64,000 nt of DNA from Candidatus Poribacteria bacterium (GTDB lineage Bacteria; Poribacteria; WGA-4E; WGA-3G), in the NCBI GenBank assembly GCA_009841255.1, contig VXMD01000033.1, positions 1 through 64,000 on the forward strand. The letters are read 5' to 3'. The notes under the pieces were generated by a model. That model ran no database searches, had not been told where the DNA came from, and worked only from the letters and a program-made list of their open reading frames with translations. Both the position numbers and the translations under genes were made by a program. Positions 16,849 to 28,600 of the stretch are shown in pieces. Numbering within the stretch: position 1 is the first letter of the stretch; each line of letters starts with the position of its first letter.

Positions 16849-19800
16849 TCACACATAATCTGCTGGGCGTCGGAGTGCTATAAATGGGTTCATTGGGTCA
16901 ACATGGTATCGTCGATACCGCTGATTGGCATCTTTCTCAGCAGCGCAGTAAGATGGATGCTCTTTTGTCCATAACGGATGACATTCAATCCAAATCTTCT
17001 TTACAGTCCCCCCTCGTTTGACATAACCTCGCAAATCACCAAAGTTTATAGGTTCGCTATACCCAAGTCGCTGCATAGTAGCAGGTACCGGAGCATTATT
17101 TCCTTGAAGTAGTACACTCCAGGGATTTTTGCTTTGCCCCCAAGGAGAAACAAGGTCAATAATTGCAGCTGAAGAAGTCGCGAGACGAGCCATATCAAGG
17201 GCAAGTCGCCAATCAAGTAGACCGTGGTAAGGGAGATTGTGGAAATCTCGGAGACAGGTATTGCAGGAAGCATCGCACTCATGATTATGGGCCTCTTTCA
17301 TCCATAACTCAGCGAGACCTTCTGGTTCTTCCGATTTGGCTTGATCTAGCAATAATTGGAAGTGCTCTGGTTTGCCGAACCAACGACAGTAACCAGCACC
17401 ATTTTCGAGTTTATCAGATAGGAAAGCTTGTCCTACCGTTAAGTCATTTTCCTTAGTCGCACGAAATCCTCCATCCAGTTCGGTTGTATCAATATCAAGT
17501 ATTGCAGCCGCAGCTGTTTGTAGATAAAAAGCAAGCGAATACCACGCTGCACGTCCTTCAACCTCAGTTGGATTAGCAAAAATACCTTGAAGCCATTCTG
17601 TCATCCCAACCAAGAGAATATCAGTTCTTCTCCGCGAAAGAAGAGCAATACGAGAAGGTTGACCAAAAACAGAAACGTGCTGATTGTTCTGTGGAGAGAC
17701 TGCATAAGCATCTTGCCATTGTCTCCCTCTTATTCTTGCTGCTTGAAAAACAAATCCATTTGATCCGCCATCGTCATTAATTGAGAGAATTTCCTTATTC
17801 TCAAGGATTGAGACATCTGTATTCTTAACATGTTCAGTGTTTTCAGGTTGTACTTCAAAACTAAGAGTTGGACGGGTGGCACGAGGATTCCATTCAAATG
17901 CTCCATCAAAATCGGTAGGTTGTTGATCGGTAAAAAATCCCTTTGGTTCGCGGGCATCAATGGAACGTAACTCGGTTTTACCACAAACATAGCAGTCAAT
18001 TGGTGGTGGTATTTCCACGTTATTGTTTGGTATATCTTCGGTTTTAAGTGGAACAACAGCCTGGCAGTGTTCGCACAATCCGATCCATGCAGGGTTTTCT
18101 TCTTCCAAGGGTGGAGCGAATCCAGGTCGAGAACCAACCTGATCACCTGCCGGATACAATTCAACTACTCCGCATGCAGTATGTACAGCCTTATCTTTCA
18201 CTGTTTCGGATCCAGGTGCAAATTGACTTATTGCAATATCAATGTCTCTATCTACCAGTCCTTTTTCAGGTGGCCATGGATACCCAGAATAAGGCCAGTT
18301 TGTATACAGCAACCGGACACGAGTAGGAAAGCCAAACATTGGAAGTAATCCTGCGTTTGCCAACCTTTCACTCAAAGCGTCTTGTGTAAATTGTGGGTCT
18401 TCGACGATTTTTGTAATCTGATCAAGCAACTCGGTTTTTACAAATTCAGACATTTTATTACAAAAATCTAATGCTATTGATGAATTACCTGACCACCCTG
18501 TCTCAAAGCGCAGTGTATCAAGTATTTTATTGATAATGTGTTCAGTTTCTGGTTTGTCAAGCCAATCTTGGATATATGGTTTAATGTGATGCCACTGTCT
18601 TACGGGACCGAATTGACCATGTACACTTTCCAGAAAACGCTCTTCTACTTCATCATCAATTTCGCTTAAAGTGTCAATAGGGAAGTTAGCCTCCTCAAAA
18701 GCACGTCGCAATATTTCTTTAACAAACACACGACAGAAAATCGGTTCACGCGCCATATCAACATACGGAGTTGGTGGCGGATCTCCCGTCATTTTTTCAG
18801 TCCTATGATAGTAATAGTCGTCGTGGCTTCGTCCTCGACAGAAGGTTATTGCGAAAGAAACACCAGTTCCACGTCGACCCGCTCGTCCAACACGTTGTTG
18901 ATAATTAAAACGTCGTGGTGGCATATTGGACATCATGACAGCTGATAGCGCACCAATATCCACACCTGCCTCCATAGTCGTAGTGACACTAAGAAGGTCA
19001 ATACCGTGGATCTGTTTCTTATCGACTTCATCTCCAAAGAAAATCTCTTGAAATCGTCTTTGGCGTAGTGGACGTTCAGAGGTATCGCTTTGTCCTGTTA
19101 GTTCCTGGCAGTTGAAACGGAATGGATCTCCCGATAGTTGGGAAAGATAGCGGTAGTAGTCGAAAGATGCCTCCGCCGTGCTACCTTTTTCAAGTGAGGT
19201 GCCTATACACGTTGGACATTTTCCACCAGCAGGATGAAGATAGAACGCATTACAGGTCGGACAACGCCAACCCTCTCGTTCATCTCGAGGATCGAAAGGT
19301 GGTTGCATTAGATAGAGTTCTTTCGGGTTGAGACCTACGTAGTATTCACCACCAGCAGCAACCCCAGCTTCGTTAAGCTGGTGTTCAATTGCTGCATAAT
19401 CTACCCCAATTTCACCAAGATAATTCGTTATATACCCCGGTAAAGTTTTTGAAGTGCCTTCATTGAAATAGTCTGCACCGAGATATCTGCGCCGTCTTCC
19501 TAATTCCCTGATTGCAGCATCAGTTGCCTGTATCACCAATGGGGTAGAATTTTCAGATTGATGGTAAGTTACCCATCCCTGTCCAAGTCCTTCCAATGTG
19601 CGGGCAACGTGTGGAAACAGCGCATACATAAGTTCTGATGCCAAATAGTCTTGCATTCTGGTGATGTGATCTCTCACAGCATCATCTGCATGAATCGGTT
19701 GTGGTTCTTCCGCGCTCCAATCAAAACACTCCCACCACGGCACAATTTCTGATTGGCTTCTCCGGAAATTAAGTGCGCAATAATTTGTTCCACCGGGACA

Positions 19801-22572
19801 GATACCTAGTGAAAGCAGGATGTTCCAAACTGCCTGTTGAACTTTTTGGAGTGGAATGCGGTTTGGAAAATCATTGATGATTCTTAAGAGTTCCTTGCGA
19901 GCCTGAGGAATTGCAGTGGGGACTCCATCCAGAAAATTCCCAATTTCCACCGTAAGGTATGGATTCCATTGCGCATAGCGATTTCGCATAGACATATCTT
20001 CAGCACGCATGGGTTTTGAAATTTCTGCATGAAGATCCTTATTCATCTCCATAATTCTATCAAGTGCTGGCTGCGTATCTACTTTCATTGAAAGGGTTGC
20101 CCTTATGAACGCGACAAATTCATCCCGATACGTTTTATGAGCACTAAGCATAGCAACGCGTACCATATCTCGGAAATGATCACGTTCCATTCCACCTGCT
20201 AACTTCGCAGCATCCTGGCGACTGTCTGAGAAGATCACAAGTTTCTGAGCAGATTCTGGTATCTCTCGAGACAATGCGCTCGCAATAACTTGACATGCCT
20301 TCTGAAAACCTGTCCTATGATTCCGTAGCGGTGTTGGAAAACGCTTACGTTTTCTATAATCAGCATCACATCGAGGACATTTATGAGGCATTGCGGGTTC
20401 ATCTGGATTCCTGCCTGCGACGACATGAACCCAGCCTGCCATTTCATTTTCTTTCAGTGGTGATGCATTTTGTTTAAGTTGGCCAGAAAATACATTAAGT
20501 TTTGCTCGGACCCATCGTCTTGTTATCCGTCTACCGTTTTTGGATTTTATTTTACTTTTAATGGTGTATTCTTCATCTTGAGGTACTGTTGTCCATGGAT
20601 GCTCCTCTTTCAGTGGCCAAAAGATCACATATTGTCCAGATATATGCCTCACTGACACACGATCAGGCATATTTTCAAGGTCAGGTTGATCTGATGTGAG
20701 TATCTCCAATTTACCGGATTGTCCACTTCGGAAACCTCCTAAGAATACATCCCCGCAGACTTCGCATACAATGAGGTCAAGTACCCTTCCACCACATTTA
20801 CATGCTAAACGATGAATGGCATGTAAGGCACCAACTGGTATATTTTGTTCTGCTTCGCTTACACGATGCGTGTGAGTTTCATTGCAATTCGGATTTGAAC
20901 ACACCCACAAGTTTTGCAAGTTATGAAAAAAGACATGTCCGCGTACAGGTTGTAGTGATTGATCCGTATCGGGATCTTGGCTCATGCCAAGCGCGAGTAA
21001 CATACCTCGCATTGCTTTCGAGGCAGTTCGTTCTTCTGTTCGAGCACCAGGAAAAAGTTTATCGTCTAATACCGGAACTTTTGCTGGACGGACTACTTTA
21101 TTTGTTGATACTTCGCGGCAGGCATCACGAAGAGCCTGATGAACATTCAGTGATTTCAATGCCTCCAATAGCACAAATCTTGAATCCTTTGATGACGGTT
21201 GTTGTCCCAATGCGATTGCCAAGGTCTGCATCGCTGTTTGATTATCTGACAATCCAGGATCAGGTTGGGACATGGGATCAAACGGATTTGACTGAATACT
21301 ATCAGCAAAATTCTTAAAATTTTGTTGATAGTCGCGCATGTTTATGTAGGTAGTTGCTTCTGGAAGTTCTTGTTCTTCAGATATTCTTTTGAATCGACCA
21401 GCATCACGTCCAAAAAACTCTTGAAGAAACTTATCGGACTTTTCGTCCTCAGTCACACTTGCTGAAGTTGCTAATATTGCAAGTTGATCTGAGTTAGGAT
21501 CTAAGCCAATTCTATCAATGAGCAAGCGTAATATATAGCCTACCTCAGTACCAGGGGTCCCGCGATAGGAATGAAGTTCATCAATAATGAGGAAAAACTT
21601 ACGCGTTGAATCACCTTCAAGCCAGTCCCGGGTTTGCTTAAAAATATTGGATTCAATATCACGCATTAGCATGATATTTAACATGCTATAATTAGTAATG
21701 AGAATATCGGGTGGTGTAACCTGCATATCCCATCGAGACCACATTTCACCTCCATCTATATTCGGGAAATGATAAAGCATCTCTTCATCCAAATCTGGTT
21801 GCTGACGCATTTCTCTGCTTGTTTCTTCCATCTCATGCAATTGGGCATGTAGGCGTTTCACTGCGTTTGAGTTACTCTTTTCACCAGATACAGGTGTCTG
21901 ACCTGTGTACCTTCCGAATAGTATTCTATTTCGACCGTGTCCATCATCTAACCAACGATGCACGTAATCTGAATCAAGAGTACTTCGTAAGCGGCGCATT
22001 TGATCTTCAACAAGCGCATTAAGTGGATAGAGAATTAAACCACGAATAGCATGTAAACCTTCTTGATTTCTACCTGTGTGTCCCCATTGACTCTTCCAAT
22101 CTGGTATTTCACTATTCCACCATTTATGATCTGGTGGTGATTTCGGACAGTCTGGCCACGAACTCAATTCTTTTGATAGTTCTGCGAGAAGAGGTAAGAG
22201 AAAACACTCTGTTTTGCCGGAACCTGTTCCAGTCGTTACAACAATGTCACTTCCACCCAGAACAGATAGTAGACTATTCCACTGATGTCTATAAAGCTTT
22301 CTGTCATCTGGAAACAAAGCTTTGGCAAGATGATATAGGTTCTCGTACCCATTTTGCATTTCCTCCCTTTGACATACATCTAAAAGACTCATACCTGAAG
22401 AAGGATATACCGGGATTGTTTCCAAAATTGGAGGTTGAGAAAGAATCCCTTCGCGGGCTAACAGTTTTTTTCTCTCCTCACTAAGTGATTCGTACCTTAA
22501 TGGAAAAGCACTTTCAATATACCACTGATAAATTTTATTCATTCGTTCATAAGCACCTACAAGATCATGCAT
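16849..22572 (-). CDS. Giant DEAH helicase with DUF1998/MZB-type zinc C-terminus
   Basis: 1907 aa from ATG 22572 (GGGGAG 8 nt upstream; the TTG at 22587 is rejected). Superfamily 2 helicase: Walker A GTGSGKT (115-121), DELH box (331-334), TSAS (motif III), TTTMEAGVDIG (motif V) and QRVGRAGRRGTG (motif VI). Between and after the RecA domains are several cysteine clusters (CSNPNCNETH, CPTCNAF...CPTC, LCEHC...CYVCGK). The C-terminal C-x3-C-x2-CLRDFHN motif, in CDASCNTCLRDFHN, is the DUF1998/MZB hallmark. Helicases of this build and size occur in Druantia (DruE), DISARM (DrmA) and dpd clusters. Last gene of the six-gene cluster; its start is 1 nt after the stop of the 441-aa gene. Likely ATP-driven DNA translocase of a defence system. 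Confidence 0.92.
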   Translation of the reverse strand: MHDLVGAYERMNKIYQWYIESAFPLRYESLSEERKKLLAREGILSQPPILETIPVYPSSGMSLLDVCQREEMQNGYENLYHLAKALFPDDRKLYRHQWNSLLSVLGGSDIVVTTGTGSGKTECFLLPLLAELSKELSSWPDCPKSPPDHKWWNSEIPDWKSQWGHTGRNQEGLHAIRGLILYPLNALVEDQMRRLRSTLDSDYVHRWLDDGHGRNRILFGRYTGQTPVSGEKSNSNAVKRLHAQLHEMEETSREMRQQPDLDEEMLYHFPNIDGGEMWSRWDMQVTPPDILITNYSMLNIMLMRDIESNIFKQTRDWLEGDSTRKFFLIIDELHSYRGTPGTEVGYILRLLIDRIGLDPNSDQLAILATSASVTEDEKSDKFLQEFFGRDAGRFKRISEEQELPEATTYINMRDYQQNFKNFADSIQSNPFDPMSQPDPGLSDNQTAMQTLAIALGQQPSSKDSRFVLLEALKSLNVHQALRDACREVSTNKVVRPAKVPVLDDKLFPGARTEERTASKAMRGMLLALGMSQDPDTDQSLQPVRGHVFFHNLQNLWVCSNPNCNETHTHRVSEAEQNIPVGALHAIHRLACKCGGRVLDLIVCEVCGDVFLGGFRSGQSGKLEILTSDQPDLENMPDRVSVRHISGQYVIFWPLKEEHPWTTVPQDEEYTIKSKIKSKNGRRITRRWVRAKLNVFSGQLKQNASPLKENEMAGWVHVVAGRNPDEPAMPHKCPRCDADYRKRKRFPTPLRNHRTGFQKACQVIASALSREIPESAQKLVIFSDSRQDAAKLAGGMERDHFRDMVRVAMLSAHKTYRDEFVAFIRATLSMKVDTQPALDRIMEMNKDLHAEISKPMRAEDMSMRNRYAQWNPYLTVEIGNFLDGVPTAIPQARKELLRIINDFPNRIPLQKVQQAVWNILLSLGICPGGTNYCALNFRRSQSEIVPWWECFDWSAEEPQPIHADDAVRDHITRMQDYLASELMYALFPHVARTLEGLGQGWVTYHQSENSTPLVIQATDAAIRELGRRRRYLGADYFNEGTSKTLPGYITNYLGEIGVDYAAIEHQLNEAGVAAGGEYYVGLNPKELYLMQPPFDPRDEREGWRCPTCNAFYLHPAGGKCPTCIGTSLEKGSTAEASFDYYRYLSQLSGDPFRFNCQELTGQSDTSERPLRQRRFQEIFFGDEVDKKQIHGIDLLSVTTTMEAGVDIGALSAVMMSNMPPRRFNYQQRVGRAGRRGTGVSFAITFCRGRSHDDYYYHRTEKMTGDPPPTPYVDMAREPIFCRVFVKEILRRAFEEANFPIDTLSEIDDEVEERFLESVHGQFGPVRQWHHIKPYIQDWLDKPETEHIINKILDTLRFETGWSGNSSIALDFCNKMSEFVKTELLDQITKIVEDPQFTQDALSERLANAGLLPMFGFPTRVRLLYTNWPYSGYPWPPEKGLVDRDIDIAISQFAPGSETVKDKAVHTACGVVELYPAGDQVGSRPGFAPPLEEENPAWIGLCEHCQAVVPLKTEDIPNNNVEIPPPIDCYVCGKTELRSIDAREPKGFFTDQQPTDFDGAFEWNPRATRPTLSFEVQPENTEHVKNTDVSILENKEILSINDDGGSNGFVFQAARIRGRQWQDAYAVSPQNNQHVSVFGQPSRIALLSRRRTDILLVGMTEWLQGIFANPTEVEGRAAWYSLAFYLQTAAAAILDIDTTELDGGFRATKENDLTVGQAFLSDKLENGAGYCRWFGKPEHFQLLLDQAKSEEPEGLAELWMKEAHNHECDASCNTCLRDFHNLPYHGLLDWRLALDMARLATSSAAIIDLVSPWGQSKNPWSVLLQGNNAPVPATMQRLGYSEPINFGDLRGYVKRGGTVKKIWIECHPLWTKEHPSYCAAEKDANQRYRRYHVDPMNPFIALRRPADYV

Positions 22573-22573
22573 G

Positions 22574-23899
22574 TTAAAGCTCCCCAATTGTAATGCTTAA
22601 TTTTTCAGCAAGCAGCTGAACCAATTCGTTAGATATGTTTGTATATTTTAGCCATTTATAGTTATTATCTCGGACAGGTAACATACCAGAGGCAAGAACT
22701 AATGCCCGTTCATACAACAAGGGCCAATGTTCCTCAACTGGTATTAGAACTTCATTTGCGCTAGAATCATACCTTGCTCCAAAATCCCGTCCTGCACTAT
22801 CGTATGCAAGAAAACGCAAGCCATACCAGTCTCCACGCAACCACCGTTGATTTGGTTCATCAAAATAAAGAACAATTTGGTAAGGATTATTTTCCGCTTG
22901 CTTTGTTAAGCGATACAGGCCTGAGTCGCCGCAATATCTTCCATTTCTTTCATAAAAATTATCGCATTGTATATATCTTCTACCATTCCAGATCTCAATG
23001 CTATAAGTTGTTGTACTGAGTTGATCTATAGCAGGCAAGATGTCCTTCCAACCCTCTAAGTCAGGAAGCAACTCTGCTAATTGAATCGAAACAGTTCCTG
23101 CATGCCCAATGTTAAAACCGTTGAGCGTGACATCGTTTGTAGAGACCCCCTTCACTTTCACACACGAAGGCCCCTGATGATTCGGCTGCGGAAGAGTTTC
23201 AACTTCGCAATGTTCCTTAAGATGCTCAATTAACTTAGGGGTTTGCTGACCCGTGAGGAAACAAACATCTGGATTTGCAGCGCACTTCACCAAAGCCGTT
23301 GGGCAAATCGACCATTTTTGTCCGTTGTCTGAATTCTCAATATAACCAAGAAGAATCAAACGCCTGAAAATCGATCTGGCATCTTTCACGTCCTCTGCCA
23401 ATTGCAAGATGGTACAAGTCTTTGCAAAAGTCTGCCAAGTGCCTTCTGCATTAGCGGATAACCAGTGAAGTAATCGGTCATACCGTTCCCCAAGCGAAGT
23501 ATCACCCATACTTTCCGTATTGGAAAAAACATCGGACAAATCAAATGGATCACCAAAGTCCTTAGACCACAAAGATATGTAAGCGAGCGTGTTGAGACCG
23601 TGAGTTTCAAAATCTGACCCGCTCACCATTGATTTAATATCATCGTACGAAAAAAACTGTGGGATGATGTTGCCCTTCAAATTCCATAGCTTAAATGCCT
23701 TTTGCACTTGGTTTAGAAGGTTTTCTGCTTTCGGATTTTGCACGGTTAAAAAAATAAAAAATTCCCCGCCTGCTCCTTTTTCAAATTTCACTGAAGGTAT
23801 CGCCCGGGTTAATTCTGCCTTCTGCAGGACTAGACAGATACGCCCGAAAACCTTCATCGGGTTGCCAAATGCTCTAACAGCGAGATATTGCCTTTCCAT
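22574..23899 (-). CDS. Unknown protein of the TGT/helicase cluster (441 aa)
   Basis: Start ATG 23899 with GGGGGAG 4 nt upstream. I do not recognise a family. What can be seen: no signal peptide or membrane segment; N-terminal about 90 residues alpha/beta (YLAVRAFGNPMKVFGRICLV); a middle helical segment (about 150-215: LLHWLSANAEGTWQTFAKT, DARSIFRRLILLGYIE) that reads like a helix-turn-helix or winged helix; and a C-terminal beta-rich half (VTLNGFNIGHAGTVSIQLAELLPDLEGW, RWLRGDWYGLRFLAYD). The tight packing between the 573-aa gene and the helicase (1 nt on each side) argues that it is a subunit or accessory of the same system. Confidence 0.82.
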   Translation of the reverse strand: MERQYLAVRAFGNPMKVFGRICLVLQKAELTRAIPSVKFEKGAGGEFFIFLTVQNPKAENLLNQVQKAFKLWNLKGNIIPQFFSYDDIKSMVSGSDFETHGLNTLAYISLWSKDFGDPFDLSDVFSNTESMGDTSLGERYDRLLHWLSANAEGTWQTFAKTCTILQLAEDVKDARSIFRRLILLGYIENSDNGQKWSICPTALVKCAANPDVCFLTGQQTPKLIEHLKEHCEVETLPQPNHQGPSCVKVKGVSTNDVTLNGFNIGHAGTVSIQLAELLPDLEGWKDILPAIDQLSTTTYSIEIWNGRRYIQCDNFYERNGRYCGDSGLYRLTKQAENNPYQIVLYFDEPNQRWLRGDWYGLRFLAYDSAGRDFGARYDSSANEVLIPVEEHWPLLYERALVLASGMLPVRDNNYKWLKYTNISNELVQLLAEKLSITIGEL

Positions 23900-23900
23900 T

Positions 23901-25622
23901 TCACTCCCCCCCATCACTCTCGGTGGCATCCATACTTATTTCAGCACCACGTAGCGTAAATGACCCTATGTTTACCTCAAAAGACTGTTCTGGCTGATTA
24001 CATTCCAATGAATCCCAAGGTAAGATTCGGAGTATCCTTCGAGTTGCTAGTCTTCCCGAATTGTAAACTTCAAGGAGATAGTCTCCAGTACCAAAAATTG
24101 GACAACTTATCGGTTGGTTTGTATTAACAACATCATTTATAATTGGTTTGTTGAGACGAGAAACATCAATCAACTTTAATTCAACGCTTTCATCAAAAGC
24201 AAAGACTGTAATCTCAGGAGCATATCCTTCCAACCATCCGCCTTGATTTCGCACTCTAAGTCCACCTTTCAAGGAAATCGTTGCAGAGACGTTTGGTTTT
24301 AATTCATCGTAAATATCTTGGTATTGCGGAATTATCCCTTCCCAACTTGCTGAAACAATCATGCATTCCCGATATTCAATCCATTCGTCATCAATCGGAA
24401 TACCTTGACCCCATTCAAGCAGAGCTTCCTGTTTAAAGAACGCCATTTGCTCTGCATATTCTTTTCGGCACAGGAGAATGAACGTTTCACCAAGTCCAGG
24501 ACGCCCCCAATCGGCAAAAACACCTGAGTCTTCATTCTCCGGATCACGAACAAGAACCCAGAAATTTCGTTCTGGTAGAACCAGTTCTTTGATTTGAGAG
24601 TGTCCTTTCACTTCATAAAGCATTCCTCCAGCAGGATCGACGGGCCATAACGGCATAAACCACCCTTGTCGTTCTTCTCGCAATGGATGAATACTACCAT
24701 TATGAACTATTTCCAGCGATCCACCACCAAATTTCATCGGTTGACGCGGGTATAGATAGTATTCAATGTCCCCTATCATACCATCTTCTTCCCTATACAA
24801 ATGTGCAGTCAGGCGGCGTTGACCAATTGATCGAACACTGGGTTCAGTTTCCATCTCTTGATCCCAATCAATTGCAAGGTAAACGTCATAGATAGCATCC
24901 GTAATCACGTCATACTGTCTGAAGTCCGCTTCTTGAAGCAATTCGCTGAGGTGCTTTGCGCCAAAGGGCTGCTTGCGCGTCCAAGTGCCTACGGTATCTC
25001 GGTCCCAAACACGTCCTAATTCTCCCGTCTGCTCTTTTTCACGAAAATGAAGTTCCATAGTTCTTTTGTCACTATCACGAAGCAATGCTTGAGAAAGTGG
25101 ATAATTAATATACCTATTAGGAATAGCATGTCCGCGCTCAGCCGAGGGTAACCAACCGTTTCCAATTAACCATTGGTTCCAAATCTGCCATAAGTTTTCC
25201 TCAATTCCAGTTTGTTGCAAGCCATCAGGACGTCCACCCTCTTCGGGTGGTAAACCAAGAACCTGCCGCAAACGCGTGAAATAATTAATCTGCGAAATAA
25301 TTACATCTTCGGTTTCCTCTCCAATCATATAATGAGCGGCAAGGACCATTGCTGCTAAAAAAGCAACACAACCTGGAATCTGATCGGATTGATAATCAGA
25401 GTCCCGAGGAAGATAGACTATGTTGTTAGTTACACACTTAGACCGAACTGCCTTAGTAAAATCCCCAACCCAATTTACATAATCAGTACCTGATTGTTCA
25501 AATTGAACACCAATCTCCATTAAGGCTTCTTCATCCACACTCAAATAGACGGTTGAACCACTTGGAAGTCCACTAACAAAGTATTCAGCAATTGCCTTAT
25601 TCCATTCGTCATAAGTAGCCAT
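23901..25622 (-). CDS. Unknown protein of the TGT/helicase cluster (573 aa)
   Basis: Start ATG 25622 (GGAG 7 nt upstream; the in-frame ATG 25634 lacks a site). Unrecognised. The N-terminus MATYDEWNKAIAEYFVSGLP is followed by STVYLSVDEEALMEIG and a helical domain to about residue 200; residues about 240-573 are beta-rich with many aromatic residues and include VFADWGRPGLGETFILLC. It has no signal peptide, no visible catalytic motif and no P-loop. It follows the ATPase gene after 46 nt and ends 1 nt before the start of the 441-aa gene. Its position suggests a structural or recognition subunit. Confidence 0.82.
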   Translation of the reverse strand: MATYDEWNKAIAEYFVSGLPSGSTVYLSVDEEALMEIGVQFEQSGTDYVNWVGDFTKAVRSKCVTNNIVYLPRDSDYQSDQIPGCVAFLAAMVLAAHYMIGEETEDVIISQINYFTRLRQVLGLPPEEGGRPDGLQQTGIEENLWQIWNQWLIGNGWLPSAERGHAIPNRYINYPLSQALLRDSDKRTMELHFREKEQTGELGRVWDRDTVGTWTRKQPFGAKHLSELLQEADFRQYDVITDAIYDVYLAIDWDQEMETEPSVRSIGQRRLTAHLYREEDGMIGDIEYYLYPRQPMKFGGGSLEIVHNGSIHPLREERQGWFMPLWPVDPAGGMLYEVKGHSQIKELVLPERNFWVLVRDPENEDSGVFADWGRPGLGETFILLCRKEYAEQMAFFKQEALLEWGQGIPIDDEWIEYRECMIVSASWEGIIPQYQDIYDELKPNVSATISLKGGLRVRNQGGWLEGYAPEITVFAFDESVELKLIDVSRLNKPIINDVVNTNQPISCPIFGTGDYLLEVYNSGRLATRRILRILPWDSLECNQPEQSFEVNIGSFTLRGAEISMDATESDGGE

Positions 25623-25668
25623 ACTAATCTCCATATAGGTCAGAACATAGGAAACTCGCTACCGTCAC

Positions 25669-28600
25669 TTAGGTTTTTCGAGAAACCTGGATATGGATTT
25701 TTCCTTCCTTAAACAGTCGTTTTAATTTCTCAAAATCAGGAGGCTTGTCAGAATTATCGAATAAACCGAAGGTCGCTTCAGTGAGGCCACGTTGCATCAA
25801 CAAAACTTTCGATCCTATACGCTGAACTACTTCAAAACTGAGTGTATCTCGGCTTTTCCGAAGGGCTGTTTCAACTTCCCTTTTCAACTCCTTCCAACTT
25901 CGGCGTTTATTATCTGGATCACGCCATTGAGCACCACTTCTTTTTAATTCTTGGCACTCAGCCACAGCAGTACGAAAACCTTCAAATGCCCACTGATACA
26001 ATTTCTGGAAGGATTCATGAATTGAATCAATCTGCTGACTTTTTTCCTTTGATACGTCAAACACCGGAGGTGCCGTTGACGGTAATAGGAAATTGAATTG
26101 GTCCCTGATTTCTGCTAATTCCTTATTGAAAGTTTGGACATGACTATAAAGGTGACCTTGAACATCGGATTGTACCTTCCGTATTTTTTTTGAGAACTTG
26201 CTTGCCGCTAACAAAGGATCCCATAAATCAGTAGCAAACCACTCTTTGAATTCGGTAACCAACTGGTTTAAAGTTTGTTTCAGTGCTGGTTCTGTTTTGG
26301 ATACTTTAGCACACAACATATCAGTCGAGCGAAGTTGACTATTCAACGCTTTCCATGATATAAGTGCTTTTACCCTTTCTTCAAATTCCTTCACACGCTT
26401 TTGTAGTTTCTGCAAGGAATTGGAAAACGTCTCCTTCTTATCCTTTTGGGCAATAGCCCACTTTACATCCGCAGAATCTGACGAAAAATCAAGTTCTTTA
26501 GTCAACTTTTTAGATTCCTTGCGTAATGCTTCCAGCAGATTTTCTCGGGAGTCCTTAAGTTTAGCTGCTATACCCGTGAGGTGTGTGCTTAAATTTGAGT
26601 CTAGCCACTCCATAGGAATAGCGGCGGCATCTACAGTTCCTATCAAGACTTGAAGAGAATTGATACTATTCTCCAATTCCTTAATCTGTTTATCAATAAG
26701 GGTTTGCAAACGGACTTGCTGCTGGTTGAGATGCTTTTGCAAATCAGTTATGGCCGTGCTTTGGCTGATTGAAGCAGCAGCATCAGTTACTTCAAGGAAG
26801 CAGAGTTCACGGTTCGCTTCATTAATTCTCTCCAACAAGCGGTCGCGCTCAATATCTGCGTTTAGAATGAATCGAATATTCCCGCTAGAATCTCTTGTAA
26901 GGCATTCCCTTGCAACAAGGATTTTGACGATTTCCTCGGTTTCTGTCTTTGTATAACCTAGGTGGCGTAAAAATTCTACAGCAGCATCAAAAGGAAGGAA
27001 TTGCTGACTGGGAAGTCTTTTTAAATAACTTATAAGAGCATGCTCCGCAGGGTGCATTGCCAGACGAAGCGAAAACGATTTGCTGTTGTTTTTTGTCTGA
27101 ACGAATGGGCCCAATTTCTTGATAAAACTGTCACCGGCTGCAGTACTCATTTGACCGAACAGTGTTTCATATATCTCTGCCTTGGGCATAACAATTTCTT
27201 TTCGACCCTGACATTCTGCGGGACTTAATCCAGACTTCAAACCTTCTCGATAGTCAGACAAAACGTCCTCCCATTTTGCCGTTGTTGCCAACGTTTGATA
27301 TTGTGGAAAATGACGACGACATGCTTGGGCAAACAAGGCACGCAATAGTTCTGGACCTCGCAGAGAGATTGGAGGGGTTGTTCCTACATCTACCGTTCCG
27401 TTCATAAGTTCTCTTAGAACAAAATCTATTACAATCTCGGTAAATGCTTTTCCTTTGTCCATCTCAATCTGCTCCTCTGGGGACAAAAGTTTATCGCTAT
27501 TATCAGAGTTATCAATCAAATTTCCTAAAAATGCCTCAAGGTCGTGAAGAGCGGCTAAAATCATTACTGGACGAAATGGTTCGGGTTGAATGTATTTCTC
27601 GTAACGCTGTAGATCCGCAGGAATACGATCTACCAAGGGTTTTAATATAGGTAATCGCATCAAAATGCAACTACCTTCATTTTTATCCAGTAATTCCGAT
27701 CTTGGAACAGTATCAGGATCCGTGCTGGTATCGCACACAAGGGCGATGGAGACATCTACATCTCCGGGCCATGATTCTGGTTCTTTGTCTGTTACGCATA
27801 AGGCAACTTCTCTCTGAGGATAGGCATCATCGAAAGTCCCTCGGAATATATACCAACCTGTCAACATAGCATTTGATTCGTCAGATATCCGCTCCCAGAT
27901 CGGTTTGGTAGGAGTTCCTTTCGGAAAAAGTTTTGGAATCAGAACGCGGAGAATCATATTTGGAGTTTGTGCAGCTAAGGCATCAAAGGATGGTAACCTT
28001 TCCCAACAACGAGATAGGATTTGCTCCCAATTGGTGTGAGTTCGACGAACCTGTTGTAGTAGTTCTAAGGCCAGTCCGTCAGAAAGTTCAACAAGTAACG
28101 GAGCAAATAACTCGGACCTCGCCTTCTTAATTTGCTCTTTGTCTGAGATTTGGTCATGCAGTATTTCTTTAGGACATCCCTGTGGAAAAGCCACCAGGGT
28201 TGTTACCAGTTTCTTACGTCCTTCGTCCTCAAGAATCCATTCGTCTGAGAGGATTTGGGTTAGGATACTTTGTACCGTCGCCCCTTCTCCGAAGTAACGA
28301 AACCTTCCTTGGTGAATATCATCAACGAGATCAGGTATATCGTAACTTGATCTTGTGTCTTGGTAATGAATTGCTGCTCGGGCAAAAATATCAACAACAG
28401 TTCTCGGGCCGTTGGCAAGATCTGGTCTCTCAACAAACTGACCTAAAGATGTAAGAACATTCTCTGACAACGCAACTGATGGAAGGGTTGAAGTCCGTTT
28501 CCTATTGTCACTGCTGAATTTATCCCAAAGCCATTCAGGAAACTCTTTGGTGTAAATATCGGTCAATTGAAGTGCGGGGCCGTTTTCGCGGATCCTGTGA

